Source: Oribacterium sp. P6A1
GTDB taxonomy: Bacteria > Bacillota > Clostridia > Lachnospirales > Lachnospiraceae
Direction: 5' to 3'
Length of the DNA: 64,000 bases
Assembly (NCBI RefSeq): GCF_000702885.1
Contig: NZ_JNKO01000005.1
Location: forward strand, 163,666 to 227,665
The position numbers and the translations under genes are program-made. The notes below the pieces were generated by a model. It did not search any database. It saw only the letters and a list, made by a program, of their open reading frames with translations, and was not told where the DNA came from. How positions within the stretch are numbered: the stretch's first letter is position 1; every line of letters starts with the position of its first letter. This document shows positions 16,672 to 25,115 of the stretch, piece by piece.

Positions 16672-17220
16672 ATGAAAAAAAGATTGGCATTTTTACTTGC
16701 TGTACTGATGGCTGTTTTTTCACTTGGAATGGTTTCTTTGGCCAAGGAGAAAAATGTTACTGAAATGAGCTGGAGCGATGGCGAAAAAGCAGTAAAGGAG
16801 AGTGGAATCAAGGGCAGCTTTGTCACTTTGGATGAGGTGGATCTCAAGTTCTGGATTCCAAATGACTATAAAGCCACTACTCTGACAAAAGCTGACAAAG
16901 ACGAAGGCTACATCGCCTACTATGAGAATCCAAAGACCAAGGGTGTTGTCGCTGTAATGTACGTGGACGTAAAGGGTATGACCCTTGATGAATATAAGAA
17001 AGAACTGAAGGGAATGTCCGAAGTAACAGAAATCGAGGATTGTGTACTAAACGGTCTGGAGTGTGTTGGCTATCGTATACCTGACGATGATACCATGAGT
17101 TTAAGTTTTTCTACCGAGAACGGCTATATCCTTGAAATCACTTTCGCTCCTGTGACAGATGATGATGACTCTATTGAGATACCCGCATATATCATGAGTT
17201 CTATCATGGAAGAGGAGTGA
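16672..17220 (+). CDS. Small secreted protein of unknown function
   Basis: 182 aa with a classic Sec signal peptide (MKKRLAFLLAVLMAVFSLG..., cleavage likely after SLA near residue 24) and no lipobox or wall anchor. The mature part is an acidic alpha/beta domain: FVTLDEVDLKFWIPNDYKA, then YYENPKTKGVVAVMYVDVKG, ending in a short acidic tail. I know no family name with certainty; small domains of this look occur singly in Lachnospiraceae. AGGAGG lies 8 bases before ATG. It is a single-gene unit, divergent from sbcD and followed at once by a palindromic repeat. Confidence 0.75.
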   Translation: MKKRLAFLLAVLMAVFSLGMVSLAKEKNVTEMSWSDGEKAVKESGIKGSFVTLDEVDLKFWIPNDYKATTLTKADKDEGYIAYYENPKTKGVVAVMYVDVKGMTLDEYKKELKGMSEVTEIEDCVLNGLECVGYRIPDDDTMSLSFSTENGYILEITFAPVTDDDDSIEIPAYIMSSIMEEE

Positions 17221-17221
17221 T

Positions 17222-17389
17222 GACGTGAGTGTCAAAAATATTTGCAACTCACTGATGATGCACAGCACGTACACATCCGTGTGCAATGAGCAGGAATCCT
17301 TACGGATTCCTTTGAAGCGCTCAAAGCCGCGTGGCTCCTTCGATTAAAAATCGAAGGCAGTTGTGCTGTTGAACACTCATAACTCACGT
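17222..17389. repeat. Palindromic intergenic repeat, copy D (long form with internal module)
   Basis: GACGTGAGTGTCAAAAATAT at the left and GAACACTCATAACTCACGTT at the right match copy A (14-105). Between GTGCAATGAG and GTGCTGTTGAAC it carries about 75 additional bases with two strong hairpins: AGGAATCC-TTAC-GGATTCCT (17292-17311) and CCTTCGATT-AAA-AATCGAAGG (17338-17357). It begins one base after the stop of the small secreted protein gene. Confidence 0.72.
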
Positions 17390-17401
17390 TATAACATTAA
17401 C

Positions 17402-17432
17402 AGAGCGGCATCCCATGAAAGGACGCCGCTCT
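17402..17432. terminator. Hairpin terminator between convergent genes
   Basis: AGAGCGGC and GCCGCTCT enclose a 15-base loop, followed on the plus strand by TCTATTTATCATTTTCT. It lies between the repeat and the end of the capA-like gene. The T-tract is modest. Confidence 0.55.
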
Positions 17433-17461
17433 TCTATTTATCATTTTCTCTTGAATTATCC

Positions 17462-18622
17462 TCACACCATTGTTAGGAGATACTCTTTTACTTTCCCGAG
17501 CCTGCTTCTCTTCCATGCTCCTTCCTTTGCAGTAAGGGAATATGGAACCACAACCGAAAGATCCATATGTGCCTTTTCGAAATATCCGTCCGGTTCAGTG
17601 CTGAAGAAGTAAGCATTCCATACATCCTCTCCGGCATCTTCAAAACGATCCTTTTCAAGATAGATCATTTTTTTACGTTCCTCCTGAATGAAGGCAGCTG
17701 CCGCAAGGGGAGACAGTAATTCATATTCCTCTGCAGGGATATCTGTAAAGATGTCCGGAAGCTCCGCTTCTGCTATACTCTCCGGTCCTCTCAGGATCTT
17801 AGTACCCACAGCCTCGAAAGACATTTCGGATTCCGTAAAGCAAAGCTTCAGAAGAACTCCTTCATCGGTATAGGGGTGGGCGCGCTGATAATCTGTGTCA
17901 AAAATAAAATTACCAAGAGAATAAAAGATCATCTTTCCATCATCAAATGTCTCGTAATTTTCCACCACATGAGGATGATGTGCCACCACAGCATCAGCTC
18001 CCATCTCAAGATACCTGAGATATCTGTCTCTGGTATAGGGATTCGGCATGGCTGCAAACTCCTCTCCTCCGTGAGCCACAACTATGCACCATCTGCAATG
18101 TTCTTTTATCTCTTTTATTCTCGCTTCTATACGCTCCATGTCATCCCAGCGGAAAACTCCGGGATCCGCAGCCGTTGCAGGTATACATTCTGCCATGTAG
18201 GCAACTCCGAACATGCCTATCCCGCCGGCTTCCTCAAGTATCACCGGCTTCGAGGCCTCTTCCTCATTTATTCCGGCACCTATGGTACATGCTCCCGATT
18301 CAGCCGCGAGACGCCTGGTGTTTAAAAGCCCCTCCTCTCCGGCATCCATGATATGGTTGTTTGAAATATTCCAGATATCCGCATGGATGTTCTTTAGCAC
18401 AGACACGGCAGCAGGATTCATGCTGTGGAAGAAAACGCCATGACTGCCGTTGTCCTCTGCATCCGTAAGAGCGCCTTCCACATTGGCAACCACGTGGTCC
18501 GCACTGTGAAAAAACTTAAGGAGATCCTCCGAAACAAGCTCAGGATCCTCCCAGCGGTTCAGCATATATTTGTCAAAACCTATATCACCTGTAAAAACGA
18601 TGGATGTTTTATCCTTCCCCAT
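17462..18622 (-). CDS. CapA-family protein (poly-gamma-glutamate synthesis type metallophosphatase fold)
   Basis: 386 aa. Metal-site motifs of the PGA_cap/CapA family are visible: IVFTGDIGFDKYM at the N-terminus, VVANVEGALTDAED, NISNNHIMDAGEEGL, WCIVVAHGGEEF, and DAVVAHHPHVVENYE. FYSLGNFIFD closes the core. The C-terminal ~100 residues are a less typical extension. There is no signal peptide, unlike CapA proteins anchored outside, so it may be cytoplasmic. AGGAGGGATAGATT precedes ATG. No capB/capC genes are near, so a role in polyglutamate is not shown. Confidence 0.8.
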   Translation of the reverse strand: MGKDKTSIVFTGDIGFDKYMLNRWEDPELVSEDLLKFFHSADHVVANVEGALTDAEDNGSHGVFFHSMNPAAVSVLKNIHADIWNISNNHIMDAGEEGLLNTRRLAAESGACTIGAGINEEEASKPVILEEAGGIGMFGVAYMAECIPATAADPGVFRWDDMERIEARIKEIKEHCRWCIVVAHGGEEFAAMPNPYTRDRYLRYLEMGADAVVAHHPHVVENYETFDDGKMIFYSLGNFIFDTDYQRAHPYTDEGVLLKLCFTESEMSFEAVGTKILRGPESIAEAELPDIFTDIPAEEYELLSPLAAAAFIQEERKKMIYLEKDRFEDAGEDVWNAYFFSTEPDGYFEKAHMDLSVVVPYSLTAKEGAWKRSRLGKVKEYLLTMV

Positions 18623-18737
18623 AATCTATCCCTCCTGCCTAAGATTTCATGGCACGATGCAGAGAAGCTTTCATCATATCAATGTCTCTGATCCTTCATA
18701 GCCAATGTGCCATTTACACTACGGTTCCCTTATCAGG

Positions 18738-20174
18738 TTATCTGAGTCTCTTCAAAGTTTCTATGGTCAGTTTATAGATACGCCCCGTGCTCTCGATATG
18801 AAGTCTTTCTCTCGGGGTATGAATATCCGTGAGATCCGGGCCGATGGAAACCGCATCAAGTCCCGGCATTTTTCCGGAAAGGATACCGCACTCCAGTCCC
18901 GCGTGTAATGCTTCCACCTTCGGTTCTCTGCCGTTCAGCGCCTTATAAGCCTCTATCATTGTGTCACGAAGCTTTGAATCAGCCTTGTACTCCCATGCTG
19001 AATAGGCTGATCCCACTTCTGCTTCCCCTCCGAGTGCGGCTGCCAATGCCTCTATACGTTCCACTGTCTCATCCCTTTGGGAATTGACGCTTGATCTGGT
19101 AAGAAAACTGAAGTAAACCGAGTCTTCCTCTGTATAGATCTGCCCAAGATTTGTGGATGTCTGAACAAGTCCCTCCACATCCGCACTCATTACCTGAACT
19201 CCGTTAGGCACCGTAAACATAAAACAAACTATACGCTCACTAAGTTCCCTGCTGAATCCGGCTTCCGCCTCTGCAGGCTCAAGCTTCACCCACACTCCTG
19301 AATCAGTAACTCTGTATTCATTCCCGAGATTATGATTAAGCTCTGACACTGCCTCCTCTGCTGCTTTCACATCGGATACAGCTATGATGGCTGAAGATTC
19401 TCTCGGAATGGCATTATCCTTGGTTCCTCCGGAAGCCTCCACGAGCCTGAGTTCTGTCTTTCGGGAGATTTCAAACATTGCCCGTCCAAGCACGATGTCA
19501 GCATTGGCACGGCCTTTGTGTATCTCCTCACCGGAATGACCGCCCGCAAGTCCGCCAACTGTCAGCTTCAGGGCTTTTCCTGCCAATGTCTCTCTCCCGC
19601 CACTGAACCTGACCACAACTCTTGCGGCTCCGGCACAGCTCACGGTGAAGATCCCGTCAGCCTCCGAATCCAGATTCAGCATATACTTTGCTTTAAGATC
19701 AGAGGTGTCCAGGGCTCTCGCCCCTACCATTCCTATCTCTTCCCCAACGGTGAATACACACTCAAGATCAGGATGCTCTGCTTCATGAGACGCAAGGATG
19801 GCAAGCTCCATGGCAACGGCTATTCCATCATCTCCTCCGAGGGTTGTTCCCCTGGCCCCCACCAGATCTCCATCCACAAACAGATCCAGACCTTCTGTCA
19901 TCATGTCCTTTGTGCAGTCGGGATCCTGTTCTGCTACCATGTCCATATGTCCCTGAAGCATGACGGTATCGGCATTTTCATATCCCTCCGTGGCAGGTTT
20001 AAATATCACAACATTGCCGGCTTCGTCCTGACGAAACCTGAGCTTGTGATCCATGGCAAACTTCACAAGATAATCACTGATTGCCTGAGTATTTCCGGAG
20101 CCATGAGGAATTCCGCAGATTTCCTCAAAATATCCGAATACTTCCTTTGGTTCTAAATTTGATAATACGCCCAT
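18738..20174 (-). CDS. pepD: Aminoacyl-histidine dipeptidase PepD (M20 family)
   Basis: Cytosolic zinc dipeptidase (carnosine/Xaa-His dipeptidase type). Metal and catalytic motifs are VMLQGHMDMV, ARGTTLGGDDGIAVAM, FTVGEEIGMVGA, LNLDSE and LHAGLECGIL, in the usual order, with the inserted lid domain in between. The predicted 478 aa fits PepD. I start at the ATG at 20174, where AAAGGATTAATT precedes it; an upstream in-frame reading runs through the terminator hairpin at 20193-20214 and is not credible. It lies downstream of the DUF819 transporter on the same strand, separated by that terminator. Confidence 0.92.
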   Translation of the reverse strand: MGVLSNLEPKEVFGYFEEICGIPHGSGNTQAISDYLVKFAMDHKLRFRQDEAGNVVIFKPATEGYENADTVMLQGHMDMVAEQDPDCTKDMMTEGLDLFVDGDLVGARGTTLGGDDGIAVAMELAILASHEAEHPDLECVFTVGEEIGMVGARALDTSDLKAKYMLNLDSEADGIFTVSCAGAARVVVRFSGGRETLAGKALKLTVGGLAGGHSGEEIHKGRANADIVLGRAMFEISRKTELRLVEASGGTKDNAIPRESSAIIAVSDVKAAEEAVSELNHNLGNEYRVTDSGVWVKLEPAEAEAGFSRELSERIVCFMFTVPNGVQVMSADVEGLVQTSTNLGQIYTEEDSVYFSFLTRSSVNSQRDETVERIEALAAALGGEAEVGSAYSAWEYKADSKLRDTMIEAYKALNGREPKVEALHAGLECGILSGKMPGLDAVSIGPDLTDIHTPRERLHIESTGRIYKLTIETLKRLR

Positions 20175-20192
20175 AATTAATCCTTTAAAAAC

Positions 20193-20214
20193 AGGGGCTG
20201 TCAAAGCAGCCCCT
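20193..20214 (-). terminator. Terminator of the DUF819 gene / attenuator before pepD
   Basis: On the minus strand AGGGGCTG-CTTTGA-CAGCCCCT is followed by GTTTTTAAA. It lies 79 bases past the DUF819 stop and 19 bases before the pepD ATG, so partial read-through could set pepD expression. Confidence 0.7.
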
Positions 20215-20292
20215 CAATAAATACTTTAATGTAAGTAAATGTCATAAGTCCATGTGCCCGGTTTATGATTAAGTATTCCTACACCGGAACCT

Positions 20293-21465
20293 TTATGCAA
20301 GAGCATGCATAATATTTGCACACAGCACAGCCAACGGAGTACCCACAACATAGCCCATGAGAGCCATGAGGATACCTACCGGAACAAGAGATCCTGAGTA
20401 GGAACCTGCAAGTACAGGTGCAGATGCCGTTCCGCCGATATTGGCAAGGGATGCAACTCCTGCAGTGAAAAGATCAAGCTTAAGTACACGGCAGATAACA
20501 AGCATAAGAACCGCATGAATCGCAAGAATGATAAATCCTGTGAGTATCCATGCAGGAGCATCTCCAAGCTCCAGAAGGCTTGCACGGCTTGCCAGAAGGC
20601 CGATTACAGAATAAAGGAGCAGGTTGGAAACTTCAGCAGAACCCGGAACCTTTCCAAGAGGTGTAACTGCAGCGATAAGTGAAACCGCTGTAATGAAAAG
20701 AACTGTCCATGTTGCCTTATCCGAGAAACCGGTTGCATCATACAGTGCGGCACCAACATTTGAAGCTACGGCACTTGCAAGAAATGCTGAACCGATAAGA
20801 AGGATGAGACTCTGGAAAGTGATTCTGCTGGTGTTTGACTTTGCCTCTTCCTCAAGCTTTGATGAAACCTCATCAAGCTTTGAAGTATCTGCCTTGGTCC
20901 ACTTATTGAACTTAGGTGCCAGCTGGATAGCCCAGAGCAGAAACATTACCCACAGTGAATAGTCGATGGAGTCGATAACCAGAGCATAGCCCATATCCGC
21001 TTCACTGATATTGAGGGCTGCCTGAACCGCAACCATGTTTCCCGAACCGCCGATCCATGATCCGCACAGTGCGCCGAGACCCATCCAGGCATCACTTCCT
21101 ATGGCGCCCTTCATGATAAGGAATGCAGCTATAAATCCGATGATGATGGTTACTGTTGCAGAAAAGAATCCTATGAGCATCTTTGGTCCAAGCTTCAAAA
21201 CCTTTCTGATATCGCATCTCAGAAGCATGGCAAAGATCATGGCATAGGTCAGATTGTTCTTCAGCGCGCTGTAGGCCGGTTTCGTTTCTGCCATATCCCA
21301 TACCTTCAAGGTACAGAGAAGCATGGCAATCAGATAGCAGAGAACAACGGCAGGCACGTACTTGAAGAATTTTTGAAGACCGCCTGTGGCATGTGTTGAC
21401 AGCGTGACCAGAACGGCAGCCATAAACAACAGAACCGCAACATAAGTGAACCCATTAGTAATCAT
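20293..21465 (-). CDS. DUF819-family membrane protein (putative transporter, YjcL-like)
   Basis: 390 aa with about ten hydrophobic helices. Family marks are GALCGSWIGGSGNMVAVQAAL in the middle and ANIGGTASAPVLAGSYSGSLVP near the C-terminus; the two glycine-rich segments look like paired transport motifs. The intervening loop around residues 205-230 is charged (EVSSKLEEEAKSN). The start is at the ATG at 21465 after AAAGGGGGTTGTTT, not at the codon seven residues earlier. The family's substrate is not established. Sitting upstream of a dipeptidase hints at a peptide- or amino-acid-related role (inference only). Confidence 0.85.
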   Translation of the reverse strand: MITNGFTYVAVLLFMAAVLVTLSTHATGGLQKFFKYVPAVVLCYLIAMLLCTLKVWDMAETKPAYSALKNNLTYAMIFAMLLRCDIRKVLKLGPKMLIGFFSATVTIIIGFIAAFLIMKGAIGSDAWMGLGALCGSWIGGSGNMVAVQAALNISEADMGYALVIDSIDYSLWVMFLLWAIQLAPKFNKWTKADTSKLDEVSSKLEEEAKSNTSRITFQSLILLIGSAFLASAVASNVGAALYDATGFSDKATWTVLFITAVSLIAAVTPLGKVPGSAEVSNLLLYSVIGLLASRASLLELGDAPAWILTGFIILAIHAVLMLVICRVLKLDLFTAGVASLANIGGTASAPVLAGSYSGSLVPVGILMALMGYVVGTPLAVLCANIMHALA

Positions 21466-21653
21466 AAACAACCCCCTTTGAAACATTATTTTTAATAATT
21501 ATAGCACCTAAAATTAATATTTGTCTCTAGCTTGAAGCCATATTAAGTGAAACAGATTCGATATAAATTTAAGGAATGGCTCCAGTCTGTCACTCAAAAT
21601 TCCATACAATCTCCCATCAGAGATGGTCGATTCCGCATTGTCGGTCTAGTGCT

Positions 21654-21687
21654 CCATTGGTCTTTTGTGCAGGCACAACGCCCAATG
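21654..21687. repeat. Hairpin with CAGGCA apex in the 21466-21891 gap
   Basis: CCATTGG (21654-21660) pairs with CCAATGG (21681-21687), and inside it TTGTGC-AG-GCACAA is a perfect stem. The apex resembles those of the repeats at 25046-25103 (TGTGCAGGCACA) and 36208-36265 (TATACAGGCATA). The rest of 21490-21770 has no convincing gene; short readings in both strands lack ribosome sites. Confidence 0.5.
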
Positions 21688-21773
21688 GAACGTTTGACCG
21701 CCTTATCGCAAAAAAAGGAGACTGTCCACTTCAATAGTGAAACAGCCCCCTCATTGAGCTAAACCCATTTAAT

Positions 21774-21885
21774 GACGTGAGTGTCAAAAGTATTTGCCAC
21801 TCACTGATGATGCGCAGCACGCAGCTTTGAGCGCTTCAAAGGAATCTGTAAGGATCCCTGCTTTATGCTCACGATTATGTGCTTG
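21774..21885. repeat. Palindromic intergenic repeat, copy E (mosaic form)
   Basis: The left end, GACGTGAGTGTCAAAAGTAT followed by TTGCCACTCACTGATGATG, matches copies A and D. Then GCTTTGAGCGCTTCAAAGG and the bases after it match the internal module of copy D (near 17292-17330) in reverse-complement orientation. The usual right end is missing and the element stops just before the GH5 stop codon. Confidence 0.65.
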
Positions 21886-21891
21886 CTGCTT

Positions 21892-22914
21892 TTAATTCGT
21901 CAGAAGCTTCAAAAGTTCATTTCTTATTCCGGCATAATGCTCCTGATTTATTCCGAAATCCATATTCTTATAGGTCCAAAGCGCACAACCTATTTTTTCT
22001 TCTGAAAAGATGGTCATAACATCCCGGAACCAGCGAAGAGTATCCTCTTCTGGCGCCTGATCAATGACTCCGAACTCTCCAACATAAAGAGGAGCTCCCT
22101 TTTCTTTTGCTGACTCAACAGCCACTCTGACCATGTCTCTCAGGAAAGAGATATTCATCTCGTCGTATTGACGTTCCACAACACTCTGCCCCTGAGTTCC
22201 CAGGATACGGGACTTTTCCCTGTAGATCTCATAGTCGTCAGGATAATGTACAGTCTTTATTTCCTGCATCACAGGCATCCAGTGAGCCCACTGATGTGTA
22301 AATACAAGAGGCTCATAAAAATGGAAGGTAAAAAGAATCCTGTCATCTGCCGGTTTCTCAAGGTACTTTATGGTACCTGCACTGTTCCACTGTATGCCGC
22401 CGTAAATGATCCAGGCATCCTTTGAAAACCTTCTGATAACCGAAACTGCCTTCTTTATGAGAATGTTCCAGGCCTCAGCATTTTCATCCTCCACAACCTC
22501 ATTGAGTAGTTCAAAGCAAAGATCCTTATGAACCGAGTATTCCTTTGCCAGAGATTCCCAAAGACCAAGGAACCTTCCCTGAACCTTTTCGTCGGTAAAA
22601 AGACGGTTCTTCCCGGAATCTCCCGCATCATTAAAATCATATCCGTAGGCTTTGTGAAGATCCAGAACCACCGGCAATCCCTGCGCCTCACACCATTCGA
22701 TGACCTGATGAACCCGCCTGTAGCCATCTTCCCTGCGGACACCTTCTTCTGTTTCAAATACTTCATAATCGATGGGAAGTCGAATGTGATCAAACCCCAT
22801 TTCCCTGATCTTTCCGATATCCTCTTCCTTTATGAAGCTGTCATAATGCTCTTCTTCATGTGTGCACTGTGACAGAAATCCCCCTAAATTTATGCCCCTT
22901 CTAAGTGATATCAT
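21892..22914 (-). CDS. Glycoside hydrolase family 5 (intracellular beta-glucanase/cellodextrinase type)
   Basis: 340-aa (beta/alpha)8 enzyme. RRGINLGGFLSQ is the typical family start. IRLPIDYEVF and DLHKAYGYDF line the active site, Glu139 in CFELLNEVV is the likely acid/base and Glu280 in YVGEFGV the likely nucleophile. CALWTYKNMDFGI ends the barrel. There is no signal peptide, so it should act on oligosaccharides after import. Its ATG overlaps the stop of the upstream permease (ATGA), tying it to the ABC importer. The exact linkage cut (beta-1,4 or other beta-glucans) cannot be told from sequence alone. Confidence 0.88.
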   Translation of the reverse strand: MISLRRGINLGGFLSQCTHEEEHYDSFIKEEDIGKIREMGFDHIRLPIDYEVFETEEGVRREDGYRRVHQVIEWCEAQGLPVVLDLHKAYGYDFNDAGDSGKNRLFTDEKVQGRFLGLWESLAKEYSVHKDLCFELLNEVVEDENAEAWNILIKKAVSVIRRFSKDAWIIYGGIQWNSAGTIKYLEKPADDRILFTFHFYEPLVFTHQWAHWMPVMQEIKTVHYPDDYEIYREKSRILGTQGQSVVERQYDEMNISFLRDMVRVAVESAKEKGAPLYVGEFGVIDQAPEEDTLRWFRDVMTIFSEEKIGCALWTYKNMDFGINQEHYAGIRNELLKLLTN

Positions 22915-23771
22915 TCCTTAACGCCTCCCAGTGTCACACCTTCAACTATAAACTTCGATAACAGAATGTATACGAAGATGATAGGCACTATGGCTATGGT
23001 GATGAGCATGTAAACCTTACCCATATCGAACTTCAGGAAGTCAGCACTTCTTAAAGATGCGATAAGTATAGGCAGTGTCTTTTTCTTCTGAGTGCTGAGT
23101 ACCAGGGCCGGAATAAAGTAGTTATTCCATGATGATACGAAGGCAAATATGGCCTGTACTGCCATAGCCGGCTTCATGATCGGAAGAACTATACTGTTAA
23201 AAGTCCTGAACTCATTGGCTCCGTCTATTCTTGAAGCCTCCACCAGAGACATAGGCAGGGATGACTGCATATAGCTGTACATGAAATAAAATACAGACGG
23301 AGCGGCGATTGACGGAAGGATAAGGGGGAAAAATGTATCCTCCATGTTCATCTTGGTTATCAGTCGTAAAAATCCAAGGGCTGACACCTGTGTAGGCATA
23401 ACCAGTATAAGCATGATAAATATAAATGCCGGCTTCTTAAGCTTAAAATCGTATGCGTAAAGTCCGTAAGCTGTCAATGCTGAGAAATAGCACGAAAGCA
23501 CAGCTGCGAAGGAGGATACTATAAGCGAGTTGGTGATGCCGTTAAAGATAGGAACATTGGCATCATTCGCCACGTTCACAAGATTCTTTAATAATGCCGC
23601 ACCCGGGATAGCTGAAAATCCCTTCTGAATATCAACATGCTCTCTTGTGGAGTTTATCAAAAGAATGTAAAAGAAGAACAGGCACAGGAAAGTCAGAACC
23701 GAAAGTAATATATATGCAGCTACCGTTCTTATTTTTGCCTCAGTTATTTCCCTTTGTTTTCTCTTATTCAT
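22911..23771 (-). CDS. ABC sugar-transporter permease, MalG type
   Basis: Inner permease subunit of a CUT1 carbohydrate importer, 286 aa with six hydrophobic helices. The ATPase-contact EAA loop is EASRIDGANEFRTFNSIVLP near residue 190. A periplasmic-side segment follows the first helix (INSTREHVDIQKGFSAIPG). AAGGACGCAGT precedes ATG. It lies 18 bases after the MalF-type gene and overlaps the GH5 gene. No ATPase gene is present, as is usual where a shared MsmK-type ATPase serves several importers. Confidence 0.92.
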   Translation of the reverse strand: MNKRKQREITEAKIRTVAAYILLSVLTFLCLFFFYILLINSTREHVDIQKGFSAIPGAALLKNLVNVANDANVPIFNGITNSLIVSSFAAVLSCYFSALTAYGLYAYDFKLKKPAFIFIMLILVMPTQVSALGFLRLITKMNMEDTFFPLILPSIAAPSVFYFMYSYMQSSLPMSLVEASRIDGANEFRTFNSIVLPIMKPAMAVQAIFAFVSSWNNYFIPALVLSTQKKKTLPILIASLRSADFLKFDMGKVYMLITIAIVPIIFVYILLSKFIVEGVTLGGVKE

Positions 23772-23789
23772 ACTGCGTCCTTTCCCTGA

Positions 23790-24761
23790 TTAACTTTCTG
23801 CCTTGGTATTCAGCACGTCTCTGTCTATTCTTTTCTTCTTTGGCGCGCTGTTTTCTTCACTGTTCATGGAGAAGTAAACAAACAGGCAAAGTATCGCGCA
23901 GACTATAAAAAGAACTACCGAAAGCGCACCGGCCATGCCGTAATTCCTGCTGAACAGATGCTTATTCAGATACATAATCATGGTCATGGAAGTTCTGTCG
24001 GGTCCTCCGGTTCCGTCTGTAAGAATCTGAGGAACATCAAACATCTGAAGACCACCGATCATGGAAGTGATGAACACATACACAAGAATAGGTTTTATGT
24101 TTGGCAGTGTGATATGGAAAAATGTCTGCTTATGATTACAGCCATCAAGCTCCGCAGCCTCAAAGAGTGAAGGATTGATGCCCATGACCGCAGCCATAAG
24201 AATGATGGTAGTGTTTCCGAACCACATGAGGAAGTTCATGGATGCTATAAGTCCTCTGGTTCCCCATACCTCAGAAAGAAAACGGTATGGCTTTGAAAGA
24301 ATTCCCGAATCCACAAGAAAAGAATTGACCGGTCCTATATCCGAGAAAAGAGCGAAAAATAACATAGAGAATGCACTGGCCATAATAAGGTTAGGCATGT
24401 AGATAACCACCTTAAAAAACTGCTTTCCCTTGATTCTCAGTCTCGCATCCGTAAACCAGGCTGCAAGAATAAGAGAAACCGTGATCTGTGGAAGAAAACC
24501 CAGTATCCATAGAATAAAGGTGTTTCCCATATATTTGGGAAGATCGGTTTCAAACAAAGTTTTGTAATTCTCAAGTCCCACAAAAGTAGGTCCTATTTCC
24601 TTCAAACCACTTCTGTAATACTCGAAAAAGCTGTAGTAAATAGTTGATCCCAAAGGAATAAGCTGAAATATGGCGAATGTTAAAAAAAACGGAAGTATAA
24701 ATATATATCCCCATTTTGAATAGCTGACTTTTTTCCTTTTAGCTGTCTCCTTAGATGTCAT
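23790..24761 (-). CDS. ABC sugar-transporter permease, MalF type
   Basis: Permease subunit of the same CUT1 importer, 323 aa. The basic N-terminus (MTSKETAKRKKVSYSKWGY) leads into helix 1, and six helices follow. The EAA loop is FEAAELDGCNHKQTFFHITLP. I start at the ATG at 24761, preceded by AGGGAGATC. A longer open frame to 25067 reads through the palindromic repeat region, has no transporter-like content and is rejected. It lies about 350 bases after the binding-protein gene. Confidence 0.9.
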   Translation of the reverse strand: MTSKETAKRKKVSYSKWGYIFILPFFLTFAIFQLIPLGSTIYYSFFEYYRSGLKEIGPTFVGLENYKTLFETDLPKYMGNTFILWILGFLPQITVSLILAAWFTDARLRIKGKQFFKVVIYMPNLIMASAFSMLFFALFSDIGPVNSFLVDSGILSKPYRFLSEVWGTRGLIASMNFLMWFGNTTIILMAAVMGINPSLFEAAELDGCNHKQTFFHITLPNIKPILVYVFITSMIGGLQMFDVPQILTDGTGGPDRTSMTMIMYLNKHLFSRNYGMAGALSVVLFIVCAILCLFVYFSMNSEENSAPKKKRIDRDVLNTKAES

Positions 24762-24875
24762 GATCTCCCTCCAGAATTCTTTTTTTGGGGTGGAGCTGGC
24801 CACACCAATTTCTTCATAACCCTTGGTCATAATCTGATACCTCACTACAGATACTGAGGACACTGCACAGGTAAT

Positions 24876-24960
24876 GTGAGTGTCAAAAGCCGATATCGGA
24901 ACCCTTCCTCCCACATCCTGCACTCCCAGGCCGCAATAATCGTCCTTACTTGCTCTTTGG
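24876..24960. repeat. Partial GTGTCAAAAG palindromic repeat in the binding-protein/permease gap
   Basis: ATGTGAGTGTCAAAAGCCGATATCGG begins like copies A, D and E, but the sequence after it differs. The 24762-25045 stretch otherwise shows no gene on either strand. With the complete short element next to it, this makes a repeat-filled gap inside the operon. Confidence 0.5.
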
Positions 24961-25045
24961 GAATACCAGCCATGGAAAGTTGCTGTGGGAAGGTCGTTAC
25001 TATATGACAGATTCCTGCCGAATCTGCCACAAGTCATGTGGGGCA

Positions 25046-25103
25046 TGTCATGAAGTCTATCTCCCACTTCTGTGCAGGCACAGGTGGGAGAAAACTTATG
25101 ACA
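25046..25103. repeat. Short palindromic element (58 bp), copy 1
   Basis: TGTCATGAAGTCT at one end and AAAACTTATGACA at the other, with a stem CTCCCACTT/AGGTGGGAG topped by TGTGCAGGCAC. The element at 36208-36265 has the same length, ends, stem and apex. It begins 12 bases past the stop of the sugar-binding protein gene (minus strand), so the transcript hairpin would sit at that gene's 3' end, ahead of the permease gene. Confidence 0.8.
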
Positions 25104-25115
25104 CTTATTCTTATT

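Noticed and set aside
19518..20156. Plus-strand 212-codon open frame opposite pepD
   Set aside because: Antisense shadow of a well-conserved dipeptidase gene.
21547..21762. Small plus-strand frame before the repeat at 21774
   Set aside because: No ribosome site, covers a strong hairpin, no family resemblance. A minus-strand reading (LSDRLEPFLKFISNLFHL) could be a gene tail but is too short to support.
24762..25067. N-terminal extension of the MalF-type permease
   Set aside because: It translates repeat DNA, and a proper AGGGAG ribosome site precedes the ATG at 24761.
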